Of a stretch of DNA of 64,000 bases, positions 25,858 through 33,226 are shown one piece after another. The stretch's first letter is position 1. Every line of letters starts with the position of its first letter. The translations under genes were made by a program, and so were the position numbers. The notes under the pieces are model-generated. The model had not been told where the DNA came from, searched no databases, and saw only the letters and a list, made by a program, of their open reading frames with translations. The DNA is from Pseudomonadota bacterium. Its GTDB lineage: Bacteria; Myxococcota_A; UBA796; GCA-2862545. The DNA lies in assembly GCA_947505245.1 (NCBI GenBank), contig CANNIZ010000014.1:37425-101424 (forward strand), given 5' to 3'.

Positions 25858-26789
25858 CCGACTCCCCCGAGCCCGCGCCCCCCACCCTGCTCGACACCAG
25901 CCGTGCGGTCCTCGCGGGCCCACGCGGCGCGATCCTCGCCGGCTGCGCTTACGTCGCTCTGTCGGGCGCCTGGGTGCTCGTGCTCGGCGTCGCCACCGCC
26001 CTCGTCATGCTCGCGTACGCTTCGCCGCGCATGGACGGTCTCGACCCGCAGTTCGACATGGGCTCGCTCTTGTCGCTCGTCCCGGGCTGGGTGCTCGGCC
26101 TGTCAACGCTCGTGCAATTCACCGGACTCGGCGGCATCGCCGCGGCCCTCGTGTGGCTGACCGGCTGGCCCGTCACCGAGGCGTTCGCGTTCAAGCGGCC
26201 GCACACCGCCGCCCTCGTCGCGGGGGGACTCGGCGGACTCGTCGTGGGCGTGTTCCCCGGCTGGATCGCCGAGCGTCTGATGGAGCTCGTCCCGCGCCTC
26301 GACGGCGGAAACCTCGAGATGATCAACAAGTCGCTCGTCGAGGGCGATCTCCTCGGACGCGTCGGGATGATCGTCGCGGTGTGCGTGCTCGCGCCGATCG
26401 TCGAGGAGCTGATCTTCCGCGGCTTCCTGTTTCGCGCAGCCGAGCGCGCGACGAACCGGTGGGGCGCCTGGGTGCTGTCGTCCGTGTTGTTCGCGTCGTA
26501 CCACGTCGACCCCGTCCACGTGATCGCGGTGTTGTTCACCGGATTCTTCCTCGGGTGGCTCCGTCTACGCAGCGGCTCGATCTGGCCTGGCATGATCGCC
26601 CACGCCGCCAACAACAGCCTCGCCGCGAGCATCGCGCTCATCGTCGGCGCCGAGCAGGCCACCGAGACCGGCCTGTCGTTCCTCCCCTCGTTCGCGGCCG
26701 CGCTCGCCACGTTGGCGATCGCCGCCGTCGCGACGATCGGCGAACCGACGGCTTCCACCAAGGAAGTTCGTGACGCAACCGCGGCGTAG
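25854..26789 (+). CDS. CPBP-family intramembrane metalloprotease
   Basis: 311 aa, ATG 25854 (ATGA overlap with the transglycosylase stop). Multiple hydrophobic segments are visible, with the CAAX-protease/bacteriocin-processing (ABI/Rce1) motifs: VEELIFRGFLFR (Glu184, Glu185, Arg189), a His in SVLFASYHVDPVHV, and HAANNS near the C-terminus. These glutamate-dependent membrane proteases act in maturation of peptides or in immunity, but most are uncharacterised. The coupling to a lytic transglycosylase suggests a cell-envelope role. The family call is secure; the substrate is unknown. Confidence 0.88.
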   Translation: MTDSPEPAPPTLLDTSRAVLAGPRGAILAGCAYVALSGAWVLVLGVATALVMLAYASPRMDGLDPQFDMGSLLSLVPGWVLGLSTLVQFTGLGGIAAALVWLTGWPVTEAFAFKRPHTAALVAGGLGGLVVGVFPGWIAERLMELVPRLDGGNLEMINKSLVEGDLLGRVGMIVAVCVLAPIVEELIFRGFLFRAAERATNRWGAWVLSSVLFASYHVDPVHVIAVLFTGFFLGWLRLRSGSIWPGMIAHAANNSLAASIALIVGAEQATETGLSFLPSFAAALATLAIAAVATIGEPTASTKEVRDATAA

Positions 26790-26827
26790 CTACCTGTGCT
26801 AGGGTTGCGGTCCGTACGGAGCGGCCG

Positions 26828-27256
26828 ATGAATCGAATTCAAATCCTGCAGGAGCGCGTCGGAGCCTACCTCGCCGAGATGGGCCTCGAGCCAGACCAGT
26901 CGGAAGACGGCCTGTACCTGTTCAAGTACGGCTCGACCGTCGTGATGGTGTCGCTGTTCGACGAAGGTGAGGACACGTTCGTCCGCTTCGCGTCCATCAT
27001 GCTCAAGGACTTCGAGCCCACGCTCGAGCTCCTGCATCGCATCCTGCGGCTGAACACGGAGGTGCTGTTCGGCGCCTTCCTGCTGTTCGAGGACAACACG
27101 CTGTCGTTCTCGTCCACCCTGCTCGGCAATCACCTCGACTTTGACGAGTTCGAGAAGACGCTACGCTATGTCGCGAAGGTGAGCGACGACTACGACGACG
27201 AGCTGCAGCGGCTCGGCGGCGGCCAGCGCGCCGAAGACGTCCTGCGCGAGGGCTAG
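26828..27256 (+). CDS. YbjN-like / T3S-chaperone-fold small protein
   Basis: 142 aa, ATG 26828 with CGGAG upstream. A small acidic alpha/beta protein: QILQERVGAYLAEMGLEPDQ (helix), DGLYLFKYGSTVVMVSLFDE (strands), then TFVRFASIMLKD, LFGAFLLFEDNTLSFSSTLL and FEKTLRYVAKVSDDYDDEL. This order matches the YbjN fold, related to type III secretion chaperones. Members are thought to bind partner proteins; several influence motility or stress in enterobacteria. No secretion genes are nearby. The next gene begins directly after the TAG stop, so the two are probably translated together. Confidence 0.7.
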   Translation: MNRIQILQERVGAYLAEMGLEPDQSEDGLYLFKYGSTVVMVSLFDEGEDTFVRFASIMLKDFEPTLELLHRILRLNTEVLFGAFLLFEDNTLSFSSTLLGNHLDFDEFEKTLRYVAKVSDDYDDELQRLGGGQRAEDVLREG

Positions 27257-28204
27257 ATGTCCGCCTTGTGGTGGGTCGCCGCGGCGTTCGCCGGGACGCC
27301 CGGGTACCTGGCGTGTTGCTCGGCTGCGGACTCCAGCGCGTGCCCCGTCGAGCTCTCGGTCGCAGGTCCGGGCGCTGCGTTCGCGTCGGAAGGCGCCGCA
27401 ACGAGGCTTACGGGTGTCTGGACGCTTACGTGCGACGCTGGCGCGCGGTTCGACCCGGCCGCGAGCCAGCTGACGGCTTCCCAACCCGCCGACGGCGGCG
27501 TGATCTCCCCCGTCGCACAGTCGGCCGCGGCCTGCTTCGACGCCGCATGCGCGCTCCCCGCCGCCCTGTGCGTCCGCCACGACGGTGCACGCGCGCGCGT
27601 CGTCGCCTGCGACGGTTCGGTGGCCACGCTCGCGCTCTGGCAGTCCCTGCCCGTCGAAGACACGCGCGCCGCCGTCGTCGACAAGCGCGTGTTGACCGTG
27701 CGGGACGTCACGAGCAGCACGCCGCGGCCCGTGGCAGCGAGAGCAGCCGTCGCTCCTGAAGTTACGGCACACACCGTCACCCCGACGACGCCACCGGACC
27801 TCACGGTGCCTGATGCGCCGCCCGACCCCTGCCGGCCGTCCGCGCAACGACTCGAATCTCAAGCTCAGGTTGGCGATGGAAACAGCGCTGCCATGAAGGG
27901 CGACTACGGCTACGCGCTCCAGCGCTACCGCGCAGCCATCACGCTGAACACGTGCAACGCCTTCGCCTGGGCCGACCTTGGGGAGGCCTTCCTGGCGCTC
28001 AACGACGCGGGTCGTGCCCACGCCTCGCTGCTCATCGCCACCCGCCTGATGCCGTCGCACTATACGGCGTGGACGAACCTTGGAAAGAGCAACGAGATCC
28101 TCGGCGACCTCCTCGCCGCCGGGGAAGCGTACGGTCGCGCAATCCAGACCAGGCCCGACTTTGCTCCCGCCATCGAAGGGCTCGCGCGCGTCAAGCCGCG
28201 TTGA
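27257..28204 (+). CDS. Exported Cys-rich protein with C-terminal TPR repeats
   Basis: 315 aa, ATG 27257, immediately following the YbjN-like stop. The N-terminus MSALWWVAAAFAGTPG is a short hydrophobic export-like segment without basic residues. Residues 20-150 are Cys-rich and beta-like (LACCSAADSSACPVELS; AACFDAACALPAALCVRH), probably disulfide-bonded in the periplasm. A Pro/Thr linker (about 150-195) leads to three TPR units: NSAAMKGDYGYALQRYRAAI, FAWADLGEAFLALNDAGRAH and AWTNLGKSNEILGDLLAAGE. Such proteins are usually scaffolds for protein contacts. No specific function recognised. Confidence 0.7.
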   Translation: MSALWWVAAAFAGTPGYLACCSAADSSACPVELSVAGPGAAFASEGAATRLTGVWTLTCDAGARFDPAASQLTASQPADGGVISPVAQSAAACFDAACALPAALCVRHDGARARVVACDGSVATLALWQSLPVEDTRAAVVDKRVLTVRDVTSSTPRPVAARAAVAPEVTAHTVTPTTPPDLTVPDAPPDPCRPSAQRLESQAQVGDGNSAAMKGDYGYALQRYRAAITLNTCNAFAWADLGEAFLALNDAGRAHASLLIATRLMPSHYTAWTNLGKSNEILGDLLAAGEAYGRAIQTRPDFAPAIEGLARVKPR

Positions 28205-28229
28205 CATGGGACGGACCGATCGGTAGCAT
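28201..28229 (+). promoter_or_regulatory. Near-consensus sigma-70 promoter (TTGACA-17-TAGCAT)
   Basis: A perfect -35 TTGACA (28201-28206), exactly 17 bp of spacer, and TAGCAT (28224-28229) with the invariant TA...T. Expected transcription start is about 28236, leaving a 23-nt leader with CGGAG eight bases before the ATG at 28259. The -35 overlaps the stop codon of the previous gene. It is the best promoter in the window and drives the beta-solenoid gene and probably the VWA operon. Confidence 0.65.
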
Positions 28230-28258
28230 CCCACCCCGACCGCTCCGGAGCCCCGACG

Positions 28259-29254
28259 ATGTCCCAGACACTGTTTACCCTCCCCGCAGGACTCGACATC
28301 TCCGTCGGTGAGGTGTTGTCCATCACGTACGACGGGTCCGTTCAGCTCGGCCAGACGCTCGGCCGGCCGATCGGCGTCATCGCCGCTGGCGGAGACATCG
28401 AGCTCGAGCTCGAGCTCGTCACGGGGCAGGTGCGGGCCGGCGGAAAGGTGCTGATCTCCGGAAAGGTCGACGCGGACACGATCCACGGGCACGAAGTACA
28501 CCTCGGCAGCGGCGACGTGAAGTGCCGCGTGATCTCGGCGGACAGCCGCATCGTGATCGGCGCTGCAAAGCTCGCCGTCGACGTGATCATGGCGCCCGAG
28601 ATCGTGATCGACCCGCGGGCCTCGGGCCGGGTCACCATCGTGCAGTCCAACGTCGAGGTTGGACCGACCAAGATCAAAGGCGGGTTCAGCCTCGCCGAGT
28701 ACGCCGACGCGGTGGGCGACCCCGCGAGCTACCTCGCGGATCGCGGCCTGACGGACCTCGCGGCGCGCATGCAGCTCGGCGGCGGGGCGATGCCGGCCGC
28801 TCCCGTGCCGCCCCCCGCGCGCACGTCCCCGCCCACGATTCCGCCGCCCACGGCCCGACCGCCCGAGCCCCTCACCGCGCCGCCACCGTCGGCCCGCCCG
28901 GTCGAAAAGACGCTCACCGCGCAGCCCGAAGAAGACGTCGGCGACCCGATGTCCCTGTCCGTCGAAGACCTCGAGCCCATCCGCGAGGAGGCCGTCGACC
29001 CGCTCGACGAGCTTCACCCGAAGCTGTTGGACGCCGTCAAGCGCATCGCGGCCTGCTACGAAGGAAAGGAAGTGCCTCCTGCCGTGGTTCAGCTGCAAGC
29101 GCTGGTCGAAGGCCGCGACTACGAGCACCTGCGGGAGAACATCACCGAGGTGTGGAACGGCCTGCTCGGGTACCACCAGAAGAAGGGCATCCGCCCGCAC
29201 CACCAGGTCACCCACGCGTTCAACGTGATCCACGGGCTCGTCCAGCAGGGGTGA
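28259..29254 (+). CDS. Bactofilin/DUF342-like beta-solenoid protein with Pro-rich linker
   Basis: 331 aa, ATG 28259. Residues about 15-150 consist of short alternating strands with turn residues (GVIAAGGDIELELELVTG; RAGGKVLISGKVDADTIHG; VISADSRIVIGAAKLAVDV; MAPEIVIDPRASGRVTIV). This is the layout of polymer-forming beta-solenoids such as bactofilins or the FapA (DUF342) core. Residues about 180-225 are a Pro-rich linker. The C-terminal about 100 residues are helical (LLDAVKRIAACYEGKEV; YEHLRENITEVWNGLLGY) and may bind a partner. No signal peptide, so cytoplasmic. Coupled by GTGA to the VWA lipoprotein. Solenoid assignment is by pattern only. Confidence 0.6.
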   Translation: MSQTLFTLPAGLDISVGEVLSITYDGSVQLGQTLGRPIGVIAAGGDIELELELVTGQVRAGGKVLISGKVDADTIHGHEVHLGSGDVKCRVISADSRIVIGAAKLAVDVIMAPEIVIDPRASGRVTIVQSNVEVGPTKIKGGFSLAEYADAVGDPASYLADRGLTDLAARMQLGGGAMPAAPVPPPARTSPPTIPPPTARPPEPLTAPPPSARPVEKTLTAQPEEDVGDPMSLSVEDLEPIREEAVDPLDELHPKLLDAVKRIAACYEGKEVPPAVVQLQALVEGRDYEHLRENITEVWNGLLGYHQKKGIRPHHQVTHAFNVIHGLVQQG

Positions 29255-30591
29255 GCTTGCTGAAACCGGCCCTTTTGCTTCGCGGGCAACCCGTCGCGAG
29301 AAGCCTCGGTTGGCTCGCAGCCGCCGCGCTGCTCGCCGGGTGCAACCACTACGAGTGGTTCCAGGTCGTCGGCGCGAACCAGGCCGACTTCAGCAACGAC
29401 GCGGACATCCTGTTCGTGATCGACAACAGCGGTTCCATGCTCGACAAGTCGGCCGCGCTGGCGCTGAACTTCGACGTGTTCATCCGCCAGCTCTCCGACC
29501 CGACGCAGGGCGGGCACGGCACCGAGGGGCTGCCCGACGCAGTCGACGCCTACATCGACTACGTGCAGAACCGCGCGTTTGTCGTCGACTACCAGCTCGC
29601 GATCACCACCACCGACGTGGCGGCCCGCTATGGCGACCTGTACGGCGACCCGCGCATCATCCCAAATAGCTACGACGGCGATATCCCCTCGGCGTTCAAC
29701 CGCAACCTCCTGTGCGAAGCAACGACCATCCAGAGCCGAACCGACCTCGTTTCCGACCCGTCGTACACCTGCGCGGATCCGCCGCCGCCGCCGGGGGACG
29801 CGGTGTCCCAGGAGTACATGGACTGCCTCTGCGGGGGCTCGGACTGGCTCAACCCGGCCGGTTCCGGCACCGAAGAGCCCCTCGAGGCCGTGTTCATGGC
29901 GATGTGCCGCGCCGTCGAAGACCCGCCGGCCGCCTGCTACGAATTCAACGGCGGCGAGACGCTGTTCGCGGTCAACGACGCGGTCATGACGAACGCCGGG
30001 CTGATGCGCCCCGACAGCACGCTCATCCCGATCATCATCAGCGACGAAGGGGACGACTCCCGCCGCAAGGAAGAGAACGGCGACGGCGAGCCCGACGAAT
30101 ACGCGGACCTGTTCGCCGAGTTCGACCACCGCATGACCTTCGCCGTGATCGGCCCCGAACCCTCGCCGAACGCCTGCAATACGACGGAGGTCCCGGAGTG
30201 GACGGTCGACCGCCTCGAGTGGGTCGTCAACCAGACGGACGGTCGGTTCTTCCAGATCACCAAGCCGGAGAGCGAAGGGTGCGGCGTCGCGGACTTCGCC
30301 ACCGCCATGGACCAGCTGGGCGACCTGCTGAACGGCCTGCGCACGACGTTCATCCTCAAGGGCGTGCCCGACGTGGACACGATCCGGTGCTTCGTGGATG
30401 GCGCGCCGGTCGATCGCTCGGTCGAGACGTTCGACGACGCGCTCGGAACCGTCTCGTACACGGACGGTTGGAGCTACGACGCGGTCCAGAACTCGGTGCG
30501 ATTCCACGGCAGCGCGGTGCCCGACTATGGCGTATCCGTCGAGATCTACTACCGTCCCATCCAGGGCATGCCCCGTGATCTCCCATTCTAA
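29251..30591 (+). CDS. VWA-domain outer-membrane lipoprotein (CglB-like architecture)
   Basis: 446 aa from GTG 29251, overlapping the previous stop (GTGA). A basic n-region and hydrophobic core lead to lipobox LLAGC with Cys31. The von Willebrand A domain begins at DILFVIDNSGSML, giving the MIDAS triplet Asp58-x-Ser60-x-Ser62, with later metal-site candidates in TTTDVA and IIISDEGDDS. A Cys-rich insert (CEATT, SYTCAD, MDCLCGG, AMCRAVEDPPAACY) suggests disulfides. MIDAS-type VWA domains bind ligands through a metal. Size, lipid anchor and Cys content recall the Myxococcus gliding adhesin CglB, but I can only claim a similar architecture. Downstream are an outer-membrane barrel and a TPR protein. 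Confidence 0.8.
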   Translation: MSLLKPALLLRGQPVARSLGWLAAAALLAGCNHYEWFQVVGANQADFSNDADILFVIDNSGSMLDKSAALALNFDVFIRQLSDPTQGGHGTEGLPDAVDAYIDYVQNRAFVVDYQLAITTTDVAARYGDLYGDPRIIPNSYDGDIPSAFNRNLLCEATTIQSRTDLVSDPSYTCADPPPPPGDAVSQEYMDCLCGGSDWLNPAGSGTEEPLEAVFMAMCRAVEDPPAACYEFNGGETLFAVNDAVMTNAGLMRPDSTLIPIIISDEGDDSRRKEENGDGEPDEYADLFAEFDHRMTFAVIGPEPSPNACNTTEVPEWTVDRLEWVVNQTDGRFFQITKPESEGCGVADFATAMDQLGDLLNGLRTTFILKGVPDVDTIRCFVDGAPVDRSVETFDDALGTVSYTDGWSYDAVQNSVRFHGSAVPDYGVSVEIYYRPIQGMPRDLPF

Positions 30592-30610
30592 GCCCCGCGT
30601 CGAGGCCCTG

Positions 30611-31279
30611 ATGATCGCCCTGTTCGCCCTGCTCGCATCTTCCAACGCGTCGGCCCAGGAGCCGGTCGACATCGGGGTCGTCCAGCAATCCGACGTGCGC
30701 GTCGTGCAGCGCCTGTTGTACCCGAAGGACGGCCGCACCGAGATGGGCCTGCACGTCGGCTGGATGCCGTTCGACGCGCTCCTCACCACCCCGAACCTCG
30801 CGTTCTCGTTCACCAAGCACACGAGCGAGGAGTTCGGCCTCGGGGCGTGGGGCCAGGCCGGCTACGGGATCGCGAACGGGCGCCTGCACGAGCTCCAGTC
30901 CCCTTCCTTCGGTGTCACCGCGGAGGCCTACCGGTACCTCGCGTCGGTCGGTGCGGGCGTCGAGTGGTCGCCGATCTACGCGAAGATGACCACGAACGGA
31001 AAGCGCATCTGGCACTACGACGTGTTCGCGATCGCCCGTGGCGGCGCCTCGCTGGGCTCGAGCATCATCCCCGGCGGCGGCATCGCTGTGGCGCCGATGG
31101 CCGAGCTCGGCGTCGGGACGCGCGTGTTCACCAGCCAGAACGCAGCCGTGCGGGTCGGGCTCACCGACGCCGTGTTGCTCGAGCACCGCAAGCTCACCGA
31201 TTCCACGTACCTGACGCAGCATGTGAACGTGACGATCGGCATCGCCGCGCTGTCTCCTGCAAAGAGCAAAGGCAAATGA
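30611..31279 (+). CDS. Outer-membrane beta-barrel protein (myxobacterial OMP type)
   Basis: 222 aa from ATG 30611, preceded by a GAGG site. A GTG at 30575, inside the VWA gene, would add 12 residues including the only basic ones in the signal. The signal MIALFALLASSNASA is followed by QEPVDIGVVQQSDVRVVQRL, then amphipathic strands with frequent aromatic ends (EMGLHVGWMPFDALLTTPNL; FGLGAWGQAGYGIAN; VGAGVEWSPIYAKM; HVNVTIGIAAL). The opening and length resemble the 'outer membrane beta-barrel domain' family seen beside gliding or adhesion genes in myxobacteria. Probably works with the VWA lipoprotein and the TPR protein, with which it forms one operon. Confidence 0.75.
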   Translation: MIALFALLASSNASAQEPVDIGVVQQSDVRVVQRLLYPKDGRTEMGLHVGWMPFDALLTTPNLAFSFTKHTSEEFGLGAWGQAGYGIANGRLHELQSPSFGVTAEAYRYLASVGAGVEWSPIYAKMTTNGKRIWHYDVFAIARGGASLGSSIIPGGGIAVAPMAELGVGTRVFTSQNAAVRVGLTDAVLLEHRKLTDSTYLTQHVNVTIGIAALSPAKSKGK

Positions 31280-32724
31280 TCGTCCTCGTCGCCGCCGCGT
31301 ACGGCGCCGAACCGTACGCCGAGGTCGACGCGGCCCTCGCGTCCAAGGACTTCCCCGGGGCCGCCGACAAGGCCCTCGCGATCGCCGAAGACACCGCGAA
31401 GCCCGGGCTCGCAGGCGGCGCCTACGCGCGGATCGGGGACGCGTTCGACGGTCAGAAGCAGCCATACGCCGCAGTCCTCGCGTGGGCACGCGCGATCGCA
31501 GCCGAACCGAAACAGGCCGATCGCGTCGGTGGACTCGCGCTGTTGCGCGCCCAGGCGCTCGGCGACGAAGCGGCGATCGCGGCAGCCCTCGTCGGGGTCG
31601 ACCTCACCGCCGTCGAGCCCGGCGTCCGCTCGCGGCTCGCGCTCGCGTGTGCGCGGGAGCGGGCGCGCGCGGGTGAATGGGGCGCCGCGCTCGAACGCAT
31701 CGATCAAATCGACAAGAAGTCCCACGAATTCCCGAGCGGCCAGCTCATCAAAGGCATCGTGCTCGCGAACCAGGGCCGCCCCGGCGACGCGTTGGCGCCC
31801 CTGCTCACTGCAGAAGCGCTCGTGAAGGCGGACGTGAACGACGACGCAGCGCGACTGCAAGACCTCGTCGAGCTCAACCTCGCCCGCGCCTACTACGCCT
31901 CCGGCAACGACGCGAAGGCGATCTACTACGACGCCAAGGTCGAGCGGATGGCTCCCGAGTGGCCCGAGGTGCAGCTCGAGCGGGCGTGGGCCCACTTCCG
32001 CATCGACGACCCGGCGGGCTCGCTCGCCGCCCTGCAGAACCACGAGACGGGTTTCCTCGCCGACGGCTGGTGGCCCGAGGCCGATCTGCTGCGGATCTAC
32101 GACCTGTTCGTGATGTGCAAGTTCACCACCGCCGACGAGAGGCTCGAGGCCTTCAAGGCGCAGTGGACCACCCCGTCGCAGGACCTCACGTCCGCCGTCG
32201 CCGCGAGCACCGCGGCTTCCGCGTGGACGGACCTCGCGAAGCACGGCGGCGGGACGCTCCCCGACCCCCTCCTCAGCCGGTTCTGGGGCACCGAGGGCAC
32301 CGAAGACGCGTTGCGCGCCGTCGCGAAGGCCGACGCGGAGATCGCCGCTTTGTCCGCGTCCTCGAGCCCGTCATCGTCACGCGCGACGGCCTGGCTGCAG
32401 GCCCGCCGCGACGCGGTCCAGGCGACCGAAGGCGCGCGCGTGCTCGCCTACGCGCAGTCGCAAGAGAAGTTCGTTCGCGACGCGCTGGTGAACGCCGAGA
32501 TCACCAAGCTCGACATCCTCCAGTTCCAGACGCGCCTGCTCGAACGCGCCGCCGCCACGGGCCTCGCGCCCACGCTCGGTGACGGCGTCGGCGATCTCCG
32601 CAAGGAGCGCGAGAAGCGCGGCTTCCGCACGTGGGCCTACGAGGGTGAGTCGTGGGCAGACGAGCTCGGGTACTACGCCTACGACGTACGCCCGGACTGC
32701 CCCGAGGGCCTTCGCGTCAGGTGA
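31276..32724 (+). CDS. Exported TPR-repeat protein
   Basis: 482 aa, ATG 31276 (ATGA overlap). The N-terminus MIVLVAAAYGAEP looks like a very short signal peptide lacking basic residues. The rest is a helical-repeat superhelix: AEVDAALASKDFPGAADKAL, AGGAYARIGDAFDGQKQPYA, LIKGIVLANQGRPGDALAPL, LNLARAYYASGNDAKAIYYD and VQLERAWAHFRIDDPAGSLA. From about 390 it is a long charged helical stretch ending DLRKEREKRGFRTW. TPR proteins of this sort scaffold envelope assemblies; in Myxococcus a TPR lipoprotein accompanies the gliding barrels. Its last 8 bp overlap the convergent MaoC gene. Confidence 0.7.
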   Translation: MIVLVAAAYGAEPYAEVDAALASKDFPGAADKALAIAEDTAKPGLAGGAYARIGDAFDGQKQPYAAVLAWARAIAAEPKQADRVGGLALLRAQALGDEAAIAAALVGVDLTAVEPGVRSRLALACARERARAGEWGAALERIDQIDKKSHEFPSGQLIKGIVLANQGRPGDALAPLLTAEALVKADVNDDAARLQDLVELNLARAYYASGNDAKAIYYDAKVERMAPEWPEVQLERAWAHFRIDDPAGSLAALQNHETGFLADGWWPEADLLRIYDLFVMCKFTTADERLEAFKAQWTTPSQDLTSAVAASTAASAWTDLAKHGGGTLPDPLLSRFWGTEGTEDALRAVAKADAEIAALSASSSPSSSRATAWLQARRDAVQATEGARVLAYAQSQEKFVRDALVNAEITKLDILQFQTRLLERAAATGLAPTLGDGVGDLRKEREKRGFRTWAYEGESWADELGYYAYDVRPDCPEGLRVR

Positions 32725-33175
32725 GGTAGCGGTAGATGATCATCGCGGCGCACGCGGGCTTCGCGTCGCCCTGCACCTCGATCGTCGCGTTCATCAGCGC
32801 CTCGACGCCGCCTGCGACGTCCCGCACCTCGGCCAGCTTGAGCACGAGCCGGTACTGTGAGCCCGCGCGAAGAGGTGTTGGGAAGCGGACCTTGTCCATT
32901 CCGTAATTCACGACCGCCTTGAAGCCGCGGATCTCGACGACCGAGAAGAACAGCCCCGCGATCAGGGACATCGTGAAGTAGCCATGCGCGATCGGAGCGC
33001 CGTACGGCGACTCCCGCACGCAGCGCTCGCGGTCGACGTGCAACCACTGATGGTCACCCGTCGCGTCCGCGAACCGCACGATGTCCTCGAACGCCATCTC
33101 GCGCCACGTGGACGTACCGAGCGTCTGCCCGACCATCGCCTTGAGCCCATCTACGCCGTTGATCACCGCCGACAT
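32717..33175 (-). CDS. MaoC-like (R)-specific enoyl-CoA hydratase
   Basis: 152 aa, ATG 33175, with an excellent AAGGAGG site upstream. The MaoC hot-dog motif is present: FADATGDHQWLHVD (Asp41, His46) and SPYGAPIAHGYFTMSLIAGL, then DKVRFPTPLRAGS. Family members hydrate trans-2-enoyl-CoA to the (R)-3-hydroxyacyl form, linking beta-oxidation to other pathways, or act as single-domain dehydratases. The gene stands alone. It is divergent from the M16 protease gene across 51 bp. Confidence 0.88.
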   Translation of the reverse strand: MSAVINGVDGLKAMVGQTLGTSTWREMAFEDIVRFADATGDHQWLHVDRERCVRESPYGAPIAHGYFTMSLIAGLFFSVVEIRGFKAVVNYGMDKVRFPTPLRAGSQYRLVLKLAEVRDVAGGVEALMNATIEVQGDAKPACAAMIIYRYLT

Positions 33176-33215
33176 GTAGCCTCCTTCGGTGACCTAACAC
33201 GACGCGCGCGCGGGT

Positions 33216-33221
33216 TACCTT
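33216..33221 (+). promoter_or_regulatory. Candidate -10 box (TACCTT) of leaderless type
   Basis: TACCTT ends 5 nt before the GTG at 33227; CTAACA lies 16 bp upstream as a possible -35. The same TTACCTT string precedes the CaiB gene start at nearly the same distance. Confidence 0.35.
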
Positions 33222-33226
33222 GCGAC

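Noticed and set aside
30575..30610. Alternative GTG start for the outer-membrane barrel inside the VWA gene
   Set aside because: It would give a basic n-region, but the ATG at 30611 has a GAGG site at proper distance and basic-free signals are common in this window. Kept only as an alternative.
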